Source of the DNA: Natronobacterium haloterrestre
GTDB taxonomy: Archaea > Halobacteriota > Halobacteria > Halobacteriales > Natrialbaceae
Reading direction: 5' to 3'
Length of the DNA stretch: 64,000 bases
NCBI RefSeq assembly: GCF_900112205.1
Contig: NZ_FOKW01000006.1
Span: 124,001-188,000, forward strand
The notes under the pieces are model-generated. The model worked only from the letters and a program-made list of their open reading frames with translations. It had not been told where the DNA came from and ran no database searches. Below are positions 52,532-62,278 of the stretch, piece after piece (the stretch's first letter is position 1; each line of letters opens with the position of its first letter). Position numbers and translations under genes: made by a program.

Positions 52532-53704
52532 ATGAGGTGGCGCTACCGAGAGACGGTGCTCGTGTTGAGCACGCTCGCGTTCTTCGCGACGATGGTCGGT
52601 CGGCTGGCGATCAGTCCGGTCGTCCCGATGGTCACCGAGGACTTCGGCGTCTCGAACTCGGTGATCGGGATCGCGCTGACGGGGATGTGGATGACCTACT
52701 TCCTCTCGCAGTTCCCCAGCGGCCTGTTCGCCGATCGCCACGGCGAACGACCTGTCATCCTCGTCGCCGTCGGCGGAACCGCCGTCGCGAGCGTCTTCCT
52801 CGCCGTCGCGCCGCTGTTCGGGATCTTCCTGCTCGGGACGCTCCTCCTGGGGGCCGTCGCCGGACTCCACTACAGCGTCGCGACGACGCTGCTCACGCGG
52901 ACCTACGACGAGATCGGCACCGCGATCGGCGTCCACAACAGCGGCGGCCCCCTCGCGGGACTGATCGCGCCGCCGATCGCCGCCTGGATCGGGGTCCGCT
53001 ACGGCTGGCGGCCCGCCGTCGCGATCGGCGCCGCGGCCGCCGTCCCCGTCTTCGTGCTGTTCGCGTGGCGAGTTCGCCCCACCGAGCCGCGCCGGCCGGA
53101 CGAACCCGTCCGCGACCGCCTCGAGCTAGAACCCATCCTCGAGTTGCTCTCGCGGCCGGAGATCGCGTTCCCGGTCGTGCTCGCGATCCTCGCGGCGTTC
53201 GTCTGGCAGGCGACCTCCTCGTTCCTGCCGACCTTCCTCGTCGAGCACCGCGGCCAGTCGACGGAGTTCGCGGGGGTGGTGTTCGCGAGTTACTTCGTCG
53301 TGCAGGCGATCACGCAGGTCGGCGTCGGGGCGGTCTCGGACCGGTACGGCCGGGACCTGGCGACGGCCGGCTGTATGGTCCTCGCGTCGACCGGGTTCGG
53401 CCTGCTGGTGGCCGTTCCGGGCCGGATCGCGCTCGGCGGGGCGGTCCTCCTGATCGGAACGGGGCTCGGCTGGGGGGCCGCGCTGTTGCCGCGGTTCATG
53501 GACGTCCTCGGCGAGGAGGAGCGAGGTGCGGGCTTCGGCCTCGTCCGGACCGTCTACGGGTTCGTCGGCGCGCTCGGCTCGGTCTGTACGGGGATCCTGG
53601 CCGATCTCTTCGGCTGGGGGGTCTCCTTCGCCGTACTCGGCGGACTGCTGGCGCTCGTGTTCGTCGCGCTGGTGGTCAACCGGGCGCTCTCGCTCGGGTA
53701 CTGA
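52532..53704 (+). CDS. Major facilitator superfamily transporter
   Basis: A 390-residue, 12-helix carrier. The A-motif between helices 2 and 3 reads GLFADRHGERPVILVA (67-82) and its repeat in the second half GAVSDRYGRDLATAG. NSGGPLAGLIAPPIAAWIG sits in helices 4-5. This build resembles organic-anion or oxalate/nitrate-type MFS carriers; the substrate is unknown. The stop TGA forms the first bases of a TGATACGG element end. Confidence 0.9.
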   Translation: MRWRYRETVLVLSTLAFFATMVGRLAISPVVPMVTEDFGVSNSVIGIALTGMWMTYFLSQFPSGLFADRHGERPVILVAVGGTAVASVFLAVAPLFGIFLLGTLLLGAVAGLHYSVATTLLTRTYDEIGTAIGVHNSGGPLAGLIAPPIAAWIGVRYGWRPAVAIGAAAAVPVFVLFAWRVRPTEPRRPDEPVRDRLELEPILELLSRPEIAFPVVLAILAAFVWQATSSFLPTFLVEHRGQSTEFAGVVFASYFVVQAITQVGVGAVSDRYGRDLATAGCMVLASTGFGLLVAVPGRIALGGAVLLIGTGLGWGAALLPRFMDVLGEEERGAGFGLVRTVYGFVGALGSVCTGILADLFGWGVSFAVLGGLLALVFVALVVNRALSLGY

Positions 53705-53740
53705 TACGGATTGCTGTACCGGTCTATCGGGGCGACCACG
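53702..53740. repeat. Probable half copy of the 81-bp palindromic repeat
   Basis: TGATACGGATTGCTGTA at 53702-53718 is identical to the hemB-proximal end of copy B, then similarity fades (ccgg, ggcgacca). No matching second arm within 90 bases. Its TGA is the stop codon of the MFS gene. Confidence 0.65.
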
Positions 53741-53828
53741 ACCTCGTTGTTACGTCCGGAACACGAGGGCTGGTACCCCCGTCGAACTCCCGGACGTGTT
53801 ATACGTGGCGGCCGAATACCGAGCGTCG

Positions 53829-54059
53829 ATGACCGCGAAGAACAGGACTCGAGGCGCGGCCACGTGTGTCGACTGTGGACGGGCCCTGGCGGTCCGGATC
53901 TCTGGGACAGACGTTCTGCACCCGATCGGGAGTACCGACGGCTGTCCCTGCGGCGGGACCGAGTTCCGGCTGCTCGGGGACGGACCCGCGCCGACGCCCG
54001 GAGACGACCGCGAGCGGGCCGCAGCTCGGCACACGTCAGTCGAAAGCTCCGACCTTTAG
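53829..54059 (+). CDS. Small zinc-ribbon protein
   Basis: A 76-residue protein with CVDCGRALAV (13-22) and GCPCGGTEFRLLG (39-51), a two-knuckle zinc ribbon usual in haloarchaeal small proteins. A GTTATAC box at 53798-53804 lies 25 bases before the ATG, supporting a leaderless start at 53829. Its tail is disordered and charged. Function unknown; nucleic-acid or protein binding is typical. Confidence 0.78.
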   Translation: MTAKNRTRGAATCVDCGRALAVRISGTDVLHPIGSTDGCPCGGTEFRLLGDGPAPTPGDDRERAAARHTSVESSDL

Positions 54060-54082
54060 CCGCCCCAGAACGTAGCCGATCC

Positions 54083-55322
<1,240 letters not shown>

Positions 55323-55473
55323 TACGGTCCGACACTCTTGCTGCGGTTCGAGTAACTGCCGTCGGCTAACGGCTACCGATTGACGACCTCCGCGATTTTG
55401 TTCGCCCTGCTCCCGCTCCCGAGACTGGCGATCGTCGCGAACGGAGAGCCCGAAAACGGCGAGTCCCTTCCCG

Positions 55474-55638
55474 TTACTCGGCGCGGTCGACGTCGACCTG
55501 TTCCTTGAGCGTCTCGAGTCCGTCTGCCTCGGCGAGTTCCTGTAACCGCTCCCGGAAGTGTTCTTCACAGAGGCCGACTTTCAGCCCGTCGGATTCCGCT
55601 GCGAAGGCGGCTTCGCGGTCACAGTAGTGGCAGTTCAT
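55474..55638 (-). CDS. Small Cys/His zinc-binding protein
   Basis: A 54-residue protein MNCHYCDREAAF... with one CxxC pair at Cys3/Cys6 and a later C-x2-H (LCEEHF), a compact treble-clef-like zinc site. The remainder is a charged helix (RERLQELAEADGLETL). A conserved haloarchaeal family; function unknown. Start chosen at MNCHYC, 38 bases after the PHP gene's stop on the same strand. Confidence 0.8.
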   Translation of the reverse strand: MNCHYCDREAAFAAESDGLKVGLCEEHFRERLQELAEADGLETLKEQVDVDRAE

Positions 55639-55675
55639 GAACGCGGGTACGACCCCCGAGACATTGAACCCTCCG

Positions 55676-56536
55676 CTATCGGCCGGTGTTCCCGCTACCG
55701 CTACCGTACCGGTCCCCGTCGGGTGCTGGCAGTCCCAGTCGCTCGTACTCGTCCCGCGAGAGGCCGGCGACGCCGAGTTCGTCTCCATGTGCGTCGGTCC
55801 CGCCCGTCACGAGCAGGTCGTGGCGATCGATCGTTCGCCGGACGGGCGTCAGATCGACGTCGCGGCCGTACGGATAGTGGAGTTCGACGGCGTCTAACGC
55901 CGCAGCCCGCTCGAGGGCGCTTTCGGGGTCGCGATATCGAAGCGGGTGGGCGAGCGCGACGACCGAACACGCTTCCGCGAGCACCGCCCGGCCGCGCTCG
56001 AACGAGGGGACGTTCCGCGGTACGAAACAGGGGTCACCACCGCCGATGAGCCCGTCGAACGCGTCCTCGTAGTCGTAGTCGACGTCGGGGTGGTCGTCGA
56101 TCGCACGGGCGACGTGGGGGCGGCCGAAGCCGTCGGTGACGGTGACGCCGAGGTCGACGCCGAGCCGATCCTCCACGCGGTCGACGATCGCCTGCCCGCG
56201 TTCGATCCGGTCCCGCTGGATTCGCTCGGTCAGGGTCTCGAGTTCGGCCGTTCGCTCGACCGCGTATCCCAGCAGGTCGACGCGCTGGCCGGGATCGGGC
56301 CGGTCGCCCGGCGGCCGAACCTCGTCGATGCCATCGATTTCGACGCGAAGTTCGATTCCGTTGACGACCGTCACGCCGTCGCGCTCGACGACCGGTTCCT
56401 CGACGGGCTGGAGCCGGTCGTGGTCGGTGAGTCCAACGACGTCCACGCCGTGGCGCTTCGCCGCGGCCGGCACCGCCTCCCGCTCGAGGCTGCCGTCCGA
56501 GCGGGTGGTGTGGACGTGCAGATCGGCGTATGGCAT
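55676..56536 (-). CDS. PHP-domain phosphoesterase (RNase AM/YciV-like)
   Basis: A 286-residue PHP protein close to bacterial RNase AM and 3',5'-nucleotide phosphatases. Motifs: YADLHVHTTRSDGSL (3-17), VVGLTDHDRL (32-41), GIELRVEI (60-67), a long helical insertion, HVARAIDDH, VALAHPLRYRD and TGGTDAHGDELG. All metal ligands are visible. It is distinct from the shorter PHP protein at 32904-33656. The small zinc protein gene follows by 37 bases, perhaps co-transcribed. Confidence 0.9.
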   Translation of the reverse strand: MPYADLHVHTTRSDGSLEREAVPAAAKRHGVDVVGLTDHDRLQPVEEPVVERDGVTVVNGIELRVEIDGIDEVRPPGDRPDPGQRVDLLGYAVERTAELETLTERIQRDRIERGQAIVDRVEDRLGVDLGVTVTDGFGRPHVARAIDDHPDVDYDYEDAFDGLIGGGDPCFVPRNVPSFERGRAVLAEACSVVALAHPLRYRDPESALERAAALDAVELHYPYGRDVDLTPVRRTIDRHDLLVTGGTDAHGDELGVAGLSRDEYERLGLPAPDGDRYGSGSGNTGR

Positions 56537-56661
56537 ACTCCACCCGAGCGCGGCCGGGCCTAAAGTCGTTTTCAGTCCCGGAGCTGTCGATCCGCCCGCC
56601 CATGAAGGTCCCTCTAGCTGTATAAGGTGTAGTATCGGCCTAGAGATCGTTTATGGACAAT

Positions 56662-56669
56662 GTTTATAA
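56662..56669 (+). promoter_or_regulatory. Promoter deciding the start of the 95-residue gene
   Basis: GTTTATAA, 27-34 bases before ATG 56696. It overlaps what would be the first codons of a longer frame starting at 56660, which is why the later ATG is chosen. Confidence 0.55.
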
Positions 56670-56695
56670 TCATCGTTCACTCAGAATACGACGTA

Positions 56696-56983
56696 ATGCT
56701 GCTCAACGGCACCGGCGAACTCATCGACGATTACGAGTACCCCGCGACCACCGAGGAACTGATCGATGCCCACGGCGACCGAACCCTCGAACTCCCGAAC
56801 GGCTCCGAACGGGTCGAGGAGGTACTCGCACGCCTCGAGTCCGAGACCTTCGAGACGCCGGAGGACGCCCGTTTCGCCATCTACGCCGCCGTGAGCGAGA
56901 AGGCGGTCGGTCGAGTCGGCTACAGCGACCGTGATCCGACGCCGGTCGGCAGCCCGTACAGCCCCGACGCGGTGTCGTTCTAG
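56696..56983 (+). CDS. Conserved haloarchaeal protein (DUF5789-like)
   Basis: A 95-residue acidic protein. YPATTEELIDAHGDRTLELPNG (20-41) and ETFETPEDARFAIYAAVSEKAVGRVGYSDRD (51-81; key residues VGR, GYSDRD) match a haloarchaeal family I recall as DUF5789, in which a helix is followed by a short motif. Function unknown. The ATG at 56696 is chosen because a TATA box overlaps the longer alternative. Confidence 0.75.
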   Translation: MLLNGTGELIDDYEYPATTEELIDAHGDRTLELPNGSERVEEVLARLESETFETPEDARFAIYAAVSEKAVGRVGYSDRDPTPVGSPYSPDAVSF

Positions 56984-57220
56984 CCGTTTCGGGCCCGGAA
57001 TCCGGCTCGTCCTATCCCGTCCCGTCCCGTCTCGTCCCATCCCATCGTACTTTTCCGATCGTCAGTCCCCAACAGCGGTACGCCCCGTGGTCTCGGGCCG
57101 TCCGTCGGTCGGTTCGATGGCCGGAAACACTACTACCCAGAAGCCACGAGTTGGCGTCGTTGCGCGTCCGGTCGTCGCCCCGTCCTGCCTTCGTCCGGGA
57201 ACGTAAGCCCGGAGCGGCCG

Positions 57221-57260
57221 GGACGAAACGGACCGAAACGGACCGAAACGGACCGAAACG
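57221..57260. repeat. Tandem repeat, 4 copies of a 10-bp unit
   Basis: Four copies of gaccgaaacg (first copy ggacgaaacg) end 13 bases before the cheD ATG. The unit length is close to one helical turn. About 200 bases upstream, 57014-57048 holds a shorter run of gtccc-like 5-mers. Confidence 0.9.
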
Positions 57261-57273
57261 GAACGAGTACCGA

Positions 57274-57759
57274 ATGGCCGAAACAGCCCCAATACGCGTC
57301 GGAATCTCCGAACACGGACTCTCGACTGACGGCCGTCCGTTAGTGACGAATGGGGTCGGCTCCTGCGGCGTGGTCATCCTCCACGACGACACCGCCGGGG
57401 TCAGCGCGATGCTCCATTTCATGCTCCCCGAACGCGAGTCCCCGTCGCCGGCGGATCCCGACGAAAAGTTCGCCGATACCGGACTCGAGGTGCTGGTCTC
57501 GGCCTTCGAGTCCAACGGTGGGCGGACGCGGCGGGCGTGGGCGAAACTCGCGGGCGGTGCCCGGATGTTCGAATTCGATAGCTTCGACACGCCGATCGGT
57601 GAGCAGAACGTCGCGGCCGCACGCGACGGTCTCGAGTCCCGGAACATCTCGATCCGGGGATCCGACGTCGGCGGCAGCGAGGGGCGACAGGTCACGTTCG
57701 AGCCGGCCTCCGGCGGGATGATCGTCAAGACTGCTGCCGGGAAGACGCGGCGGCTCTAG
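57274..57759 (+). CDS. cheD: Chemoreceptor glutamine deamidase CheD
   Basis: A 161-residue CheD. It deamidates glutamines in chemoreceptors and in some species activates CheC. The catalytic triad is Cys31 (GVGSCGV), His48 (MLHFMLPE) and Thr25, at the same spacing as in Thermotoga CheD (Cys27, His44, Thr21). The ATG at 57274 starts the homologous region; a longer frame upstream is not family-like. Its stop and that of cheC share the palindrome CTAG (convergent, 4-base overlap). The rest of the che cluster is not in the window. Confidence 0.95.
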   Translation: MAETAPIRVGISEHGLSTDGRPLVTNGVGSCGVVILHDDTAGVSAMLHFMLPERESPSPADPDEKFADTGLEVLVSAFESNGGRTRRAWAKLAGGARMFEFDSFDTPIGEQNVAAARDGLESRNISIRGSDVGGSEGRQVTFEPASGGMIVKTAAGKTRRL

Positions 57760-59018
57760 AAGAGGTCGTCGGGGTCGGCGTCGGTCTCGTCGGCGCGTTC
57801 GACGAGCAGATCGTCCAGTGCGGACTCGAGTTCCGCGGGTCGGGGGACGGCGAACAACTGGCACTGCAGGGCATCGCTGTCGCCGATCCGGATCGCGGAA
57901 TCGAGCAGGAACGCGTAGTTCTCCTCGCGGCCGACGTCCGCGATGATCGGGCTCACGATCGACGACCCCATGTCGTCGACGAACGCTGGCGGCGAGTGTT
58001 CGATCGACGTCTCGAGGACGTTCGCCCAGCCGTCGATGAAGCCGCTGGCGATCACGTTCCCGAGCTCCTCGAGGGCCTCCCGTCTTCGGCCGGCCCACTC
58101 GATTTCCGCGCCATCCGCCCGGTCGCTTTCCAGGTCGACGAACGGCAACGCGCCGACGGCGGTCCGGGCCGCGCCGGGGTCGAACAGGATCGCCAGGTGG
58201 CCGCTGGGGGTCCCGTCGAACTGGACGACGGTGCCGACACGCCGCCGATCGCTGACGTGGGTCGGGACGTCGGAAAGCGGGACGAACCGTAGCCGATTGA
58301 CCTCGACGGCCGTCGAAAGCTGTGTCATATCGCTGACGTTGTCCGCGGCCTTCGTCGACCCGTGCTCGGTCATCTCCGAGAACACTTCGAGTTTCTCGAA
58401 GGGGATCCGCCCGCGACCGGTCGGGACGGCGCCCGAGTCGTCGACCCGGGTGTCCAGCAACCGCTCGAGCGACTCGAGTTCCGGGAACAGCAGCATTCGG
58501 AAGGAGACGTCCTCGCCGACGGCGTCGACCCGGCTCCGGAAGACGACGACGTATTCGTCGTCGGTCAGGTCCTCCGGGAACACCGCGACGCCCGTCCCCT
58601 CGACGTACTCCGGCGGCGAGACCTCGACTTTCGTCTCGAGGTGGTCGGCCCACCCACCGACGAACCCGTTGACCATGATGTTCCCGGCCTCGACGATCGC
58701 GCTCTCGGTCAGTTCCGGATCGGCGGGACCGTCGCGGCCGGCGTTCGGAACCAGTTCGCGCGCGATGGTCTCGCGCCCCTCGGCGTCGAACGCGAGCACG
58801 GTCGTTCCCGACAGCGGGTCACCGAGCGAGACGTCGATCCCGGCGAATTCCCGGCCGTCGAACTCGTACTCGAGGTCGGCGGTCGACAGCAACGAGACGT
58901 CGGTCACTTCGACGCGTGTCTCGATCCCGGTCAGTTCGGCAAGCGCCTCCGCTGCCGACTCGCCGCCGTCGCGGGCCAGTTCGTTGTAGGTCTTCAGCGA
59001 TTGGACGTCGATCTCCAT
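57756..59018 (-). CDS. cheC: CheC-type chemotaxis phosphatase, two tandem CheC domains
   Basis: A 420-residue protein with two CheC units: one around 100-200 (ESAIVEAGNIMVNGFVGGW) and one around 320-420 (LEELGNVIASGFIDGWANVL), each with the E-x2-N phosphatase motif followed by helices and a Pro-rich P-P turn. CheC dephosphorylates CheY-P and forms a switch with CheD. Single-domain CheC is about 200 residues; haloarchaea are known to have a double form. The ATG at 59018 matches the usual start. The upstream segment 59019-59199 contains a hairpin (cgagccc/gggctcg, 59072-59094) and a TATA-like AATAAATTA near 59165. Confidence 0.92.
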   Translation of the reverse strand: MEIDVQSLKTYNELARDGGESAAEALAELTGIETRVEVTDVSLLSTADLEYEFDGREFAGIDVSLGDPLSGTTVLAFDAEGRETIARELVPNAGRDGPADPELTESAIVEAGNIMVNGFVGGWADHLETKVEVSPPEYVEGTGVAVFPEDLTDDEYVVVFRSRVDAVGEDVSFRMLLFPELESLERLLDTRVDDSGAVPTGRGRIPFEKLEVFSEMTEHGSTKAADNVSDMTQLSTAVEVNRLRFVPLSDVPTHVSDRRRVGTVVQFDGTPSGHLAILFDPGAARTAVGALPFVDLESDRADGAEIEWAGRRREALEELGNVIASGFIDGWANVLETSIEHSPPAFVDDMGSSIVSPIIADVGREENYAFLLDSAIRIGDSDALQCQLFAVPRPAELESALDDLLVERADETDADPDDLF

Positions 59019-59199
59019 CGTTAGTTCCTCGCAGGCTGGCGCTGGCGCGCGGACGCGCCCGTCCCGGCGTTCGAGCCCTCGAGGGTCGGGCTCGCGCCCG
59101 TCACTGTCCCCACCTCGGTCCCGATCGCTGTTCGTAACACGTTCTGTACCTGAACGAATCACGTAATTTATTTTTCGGCGATCGACCGTCGACGGCCGC

Positions 59200-60213
59200 T
59201 CAGTCGACGAACTCGACCGCGTCGTTCGCCTCGAGGTCGAGCGGCACCGACCCCTTGCGGTACCCTTCGACGTGGCCGTCGGGCCGGGCGCGGTAGACGA
59301 CGGCGGGCCGGTGGCGGACGTCCGGTCGTTCGTCGCGGACGGCGGCCCAGCTATCGTCACGGAAACTCGAGCAGTCGACGAACAGGACCGCGCCGCCGCC
59401 GTGTTTGGCGAGCTGTCCGTTGGTCTTCGTCTCGGCGGTGTCACGGACCGCGGCGACGGGGCCGGCGGCGCTGCGGTTCGTCGGCGGCTGTGGGCGAGTC
59501 ACCTCGACCAGGGCGTTCGTCTCCCCGTCCTCGGCGCGGAAGTCGAGGGAGTGGCCGGTCGTCACCTCGATCTCGGGGACGACCTCGTAGCCGGCGTCGG
59601 TGAGGATCTTCGCGGCGATGAACTCGGCCATCGTCGCGCTCATGCGGACGCGGTCGACGTGGTTGCTGGTACCGAGTTTGCCCGCCATCACGTGTCGGTA
59701 GTCGTCGAACACGCCGGTCTTCAGGAACTCCTCGAAGAAGCGCGTGGTCTCCCGGCGGCCGGCGTCGGGGAAGCCGGCGGCGTGTTCCCGGAAGAACGCG
59801 CGGGTCGACTCCCGGCCGTCCTTGGACATGAACACGGGGAGGAAAAACCAGGAGATGTAGGGGTAGTCGGCGAGCCACGGATCCTCCTCGTGGAGCGTCG
59901 CGAGCAGTTCCCGCTGGGTCCAGCGAGCGACGTGATAGGGCACCTCGTCCCAGCCGAACTTGTCGGTCCGCCACAGCGACGACGGCGTCTCCGTGTTGCC
60001 CATCCAGTAGGCCTCGGAGTCGTTGCGCGCAAACAGGGCGAGGTCGCCGTTTTGCATTTCGAAACGGTGAGTACTCCAGTCGGCACCGATGTCGAACCGC
60101 GGGGAGACGGCCCGGGCACCGATATTCGAGCGGAGCGGCTGTAGAATATCCTGCCGGACTCGTTGCTCGCTCCACGACTGGGGCGAGTAACGAAAGCGAA
60201 GCGGCTGTGCCAC
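59200..60213 (-). CDS. Conserved haloarchaeal protein (DUF5784-like), possible PD-(D/E)XK fold
   Basis: A 337-residue protein found widely in haloarchaea (I recall DUF5784). Residues 220-250 read as a PD-(D/E)XK-type core: a strand ending VVPEIEVTTGHSLDF with Asp, then LVEVTRPQPP with Glu, followed by helices and VLFVDCSSFRDD. The lysine of the usual motif is replaced by Thr. If true it could be a nuclease, active or not. The N-terminal part (1-200) is helical with WFFLPVFMSKDGR and RRETTRFFEEFL. Alone between cheC and the next small gene. Confidence 0.75.
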   Translation of the reverse strand: MAQPLRFRYSPQSWSEQRVRQDILQPLRSNIGARAVSPRFDIGADWSTHRFEMQNGDLALFARNDSEAYWMGNTETPSSLWRTDKFGWDEVPYHVARWTQRELLATLHEEDPWLADYPYISWFFLPVFMSKDGRESTRAFFREHAAGFPDAGRRETTRFFEEFLKTGVFDDYRHVMAGKLGTSNHVDRVRMSATMAEFIAAKILTDAGYEVVPEIEVTTGHSLDFRAEDGETNALVEVTRPQPPTNRSAAGPVAAVRDTAETKTNGQLAKHGGGAVLFVDCSSFRDDSWAAVRDERPDVRHRPAVVYRARPDGHVEGYRKGSVPLDLEANDAVEFVD

Positions 60214-60330
60214 ACCCTTATTTCGGCTCGAGCGCGCTTACGTGTTACGAGAGCCGGGACACGAGATGATGGGTGTCTCGAACCACCGTTACATTGATGT
60301 GTTCGAGCCACCTATGTGTGTATACCTACC

Positions 60331-60504
60331 ATGTCAATGGGTGCCTATGACGAGGACGAACACGAGCGACGCGAGCAGCAGTCTTCGCGGGTCGACGCCG
60401 ACTTCGACGACGAGCGCACGATCTATCACGGCGAGGTCGAGTACGACGCGGGCTCGTCTGCGGAGGAGCTTCTAGACCAGTTCGAGGAGATCAAGTCGAA
60501 CTGA
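60331..60504 (+). CDS. Small acidic conserved haloarchaeal protein (DUF5786-like)
   Basis: A 57-residue acidic protein starting MSMGAYDEDEHERREQQ and ending SAEELLDQFEEIKSN. The family (recalled as DUF5786) occurs in most haloarchaea and is of unknown function; its short, charged form suggests a regulator or adaptor. ATG choices at 60331 or 60337. Upstream gtgtatac (60320-60327) is too close to be its TATA, so the promoter is unclear. Convergent with the membrane protein at 60528. Confidence 0.8.
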   Translation: MSMGAYDEDEHERREQQSSRVDADFDDERTIYHGEVEYDAGSSAEELLDQFEEIKSN

Positions 60505-60527
60505 CGCGGTGACACGCCTTTTCTGTG

Positions 60528-61241
60528 TCACCGCTGGACTCCGATCGCCAGCAGTGTAACGACCGCGACCGCGACGACGTGACCGACGAGAACGACGAGG
60601 AGCGCCGGCTGTTCCAGGACGAACGGGACCAGCAGCAACTGTACCGCGGCGAACGCGACGTTTATCGCGTCGACGCGCCGGTAGCGACGACTCACGCTCG
60701 GCTCGAACTCGTAGACGAGCGATCGCCACAGGCCGACGACGCTCGCCCACCAGCACGTCCCGATCCGATAGACGACGTCCCACAGCACCAGCAACGCGAG
60801 TGCGACCGCGATCGGCGGCGGGTCGGTCCCGAACAGGTCGACGAGCAAGGTTCGCTCGAACCCGGCGCCGCGCGGATCGACCACGAACAGGTAGGTCACG
60901 AGCGCGACGAACGCCAGGACACCGAGGACGACGTCGATGCTCGAGCCGAACAGGAGCCGCCGGTACTCCCGCGGCGTCGGGAGATCGCGGACCATGTGGC
61001 TGAACCGCAGCATGAGCCAGCTCCCGATCGTCGCGACGAGGACGGCGACCGTGCCGGGCACGACCGCGGCCCGGAGGTCGTAGGCCGCGGCGACGAGGAG
61101 AATTGCGACTTCGAAGCCGACGAACTGGAGGCCGATCGCCGTCCGGCCGGAGACGTTCAGTCCCGGAACGGTTCCGAGCAGACTCTCGTAGACCCACGTC
61201 TCCCCGTAGTCGAGGTCGGACGGCTCCGCGGCGTCGGTCAT
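60528..61241 (-). CDS. Haloarchaeal membrane protein of unknown function
   Basis: A 237-residue protein with five or six helices (about 32-55, 58-78, 100-120, 140-165, 200-220 plus a possible pair at the end). Charged cytoplasmic patches include MVRDLPTPREYRRLLFG and VYEFEPSVSRRYRRVDAINV. Of a DUF type common in haloarchaea; I do not know a function. Its ATG at 61241 overlaps the stop of the NAD(P)-binding gene by four bases, so the two are translated as one unit. Confidence 0.72.
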   Translation of the reverse strand: MTDAAEPSDLDYGETWVYESLLGTVPGLNVSGRTAIGLQFVGFEVAILLVAAAYDLRAAVVPGTVAVLVATIGSWLMLRFSHMVRDLPTPREYRRLLFGSSIDVVLGVLAFVALVTYLFVVDPRGAGFERTLLVDLFGTDPPPIAVALALLVLWDVVYRIGTCWWASVVGLWRSLVYEFEPSVSRRYRRVDAINVAFAAVQLLLVPFVLEQPALLVVLVGHVVAVAVVTLLAIGVQR

Positions 61242-62221
61242 CGATCGCCCCGTTCGGGCGACGTCCCGGACGCCGCGGTCCCCCCTCGAGCGGCGTTGTG
61301 GTCCGGCTGGGGACCCGGATCGACCGCGTCCCTGTCCCCCTCGAGCGCCCGCGCGACGGCCTCCTCGAGGGGCGTTCGCTCGAGGCCGACGAGTTCCTGG
61401 AGGCGGTCGTCGGTGACGACGACGCGATTCCGGACTCCCTCGATGAGCGGGCGGGCGACCGCCGACGGGACGTCGGTGACCAGCCCGACCCAGTACGCCG
61501 AGAGTCGCGGACTCAGGACCGGAACGGCGACGATACGCGGCGGCCGGCCGGTCGCGAGTTCGGCGGTCGTCGTCAGCAGCTCCCGGTAGGTCACCACGTC
61601 GGGGCCGCCGATCTCGTAGGTCTCGCCGGCCGTCTCCGGGCGCTCGAGGACGGCGAGACAGTACGCGACGACGTCGTCGATCGCGATTGGCTGGCAGTCG
61701 GTCTGGACCCACTGGGGCGTGATCATCACGGGGAGTCGGGTCGCGAGCTGTCGGACGAGACGGAAACTCGCGCTGCCGTCGCCGACGATGATCGCCGCTC
61801 GAAGGACGGTCACGTCCGGCGTCCCGGCGGCGAGCAGCGTCTCGACCTCTCGGCGGGACTCGAGGTGACTCGAGAGCGTCTCCGACTCGCTGCCGAGGCC
61901 GCTGAGGTAGATCACCCGCTCGACGCCGGCGTCGCTGGCGGCCCGTTCGAAGTTCCGCGCGGCGCGGCGGTCCCGTTCGACGAAGTTCCCGGCCGCCCCC
62001 ATCGCGTGGATCAGGTAGTAGGCGGCGTCGACGTCTGCAAGCGCCGACTCGAAACTCCCCGGTTCGAGGACGTCACCTTCGACCACGGCGACGCCGTCGG
62101 GCGGATCGTACGCGTCGGCGTCCCTGACGAGAACGGTTACGTCGTGGTCGGTCGTCGAACGCAAGGCGTCCACGAGTCGCCCCCCGACGAACCCGGTCGC
62201 GCCCGTGACGAGAACGTGCAT
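61238..62221 (-). CDS. NAD(P)-binding epimerase/atypical SDR protein
   Basis: A 327-residue Rossmann protein of the atypical short-chain dehydrogenase class (NmrA/complex I NDUFA9-like). The nucleotide site is VTGATGFVGGRLVDAL (5-20); DVTVLVRDADAYDPP follows strand 2; YYLIHAMG (78-85) and YLSGLGSES mark the active region. The NDUFA9-like branch is often linked to quinone or complex I assembly in halophiles, but many are uncharacterised. Its stop overlaps the next gene. Upstream partner on the minus strand is the YkgJ-like gene, 57 bases away. Confidence 0.85.
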   Translation of the reverse strand: MHVLVTGATGFVGGRLVDALRSTTDHDVTVLVRDADAYDPPDGVAVVEGDVLEPGSFESALADVDAAYYLIHAMGAAGNFVERDRRAARNFERAASDAGVERVIYLSGLGSESETLSSHLESRREVETLLAAGTPDVTVLRAAIIVGDGSASFRLVRQLATRLPVMITPQWVQTDCQPIAIDDVVAYCLAVLERPETAGETYEIGGPDVVTYRELLTTTAELATGRPPRIVAVPVLSPRLSAYWVGLVTDVPSAVARPLIEGVRNRVVVTDDRLQELVGLERTPLEEAVARALEGDRDAVDPGPQPDHNAARGGTAASGTSPERGDR

Positions 62222-62278
62222 GCCCGTTCTTCGGGTGGGACGACCTTAACAGTCGTTGGCCCCTGAACGTTTTCGCCG

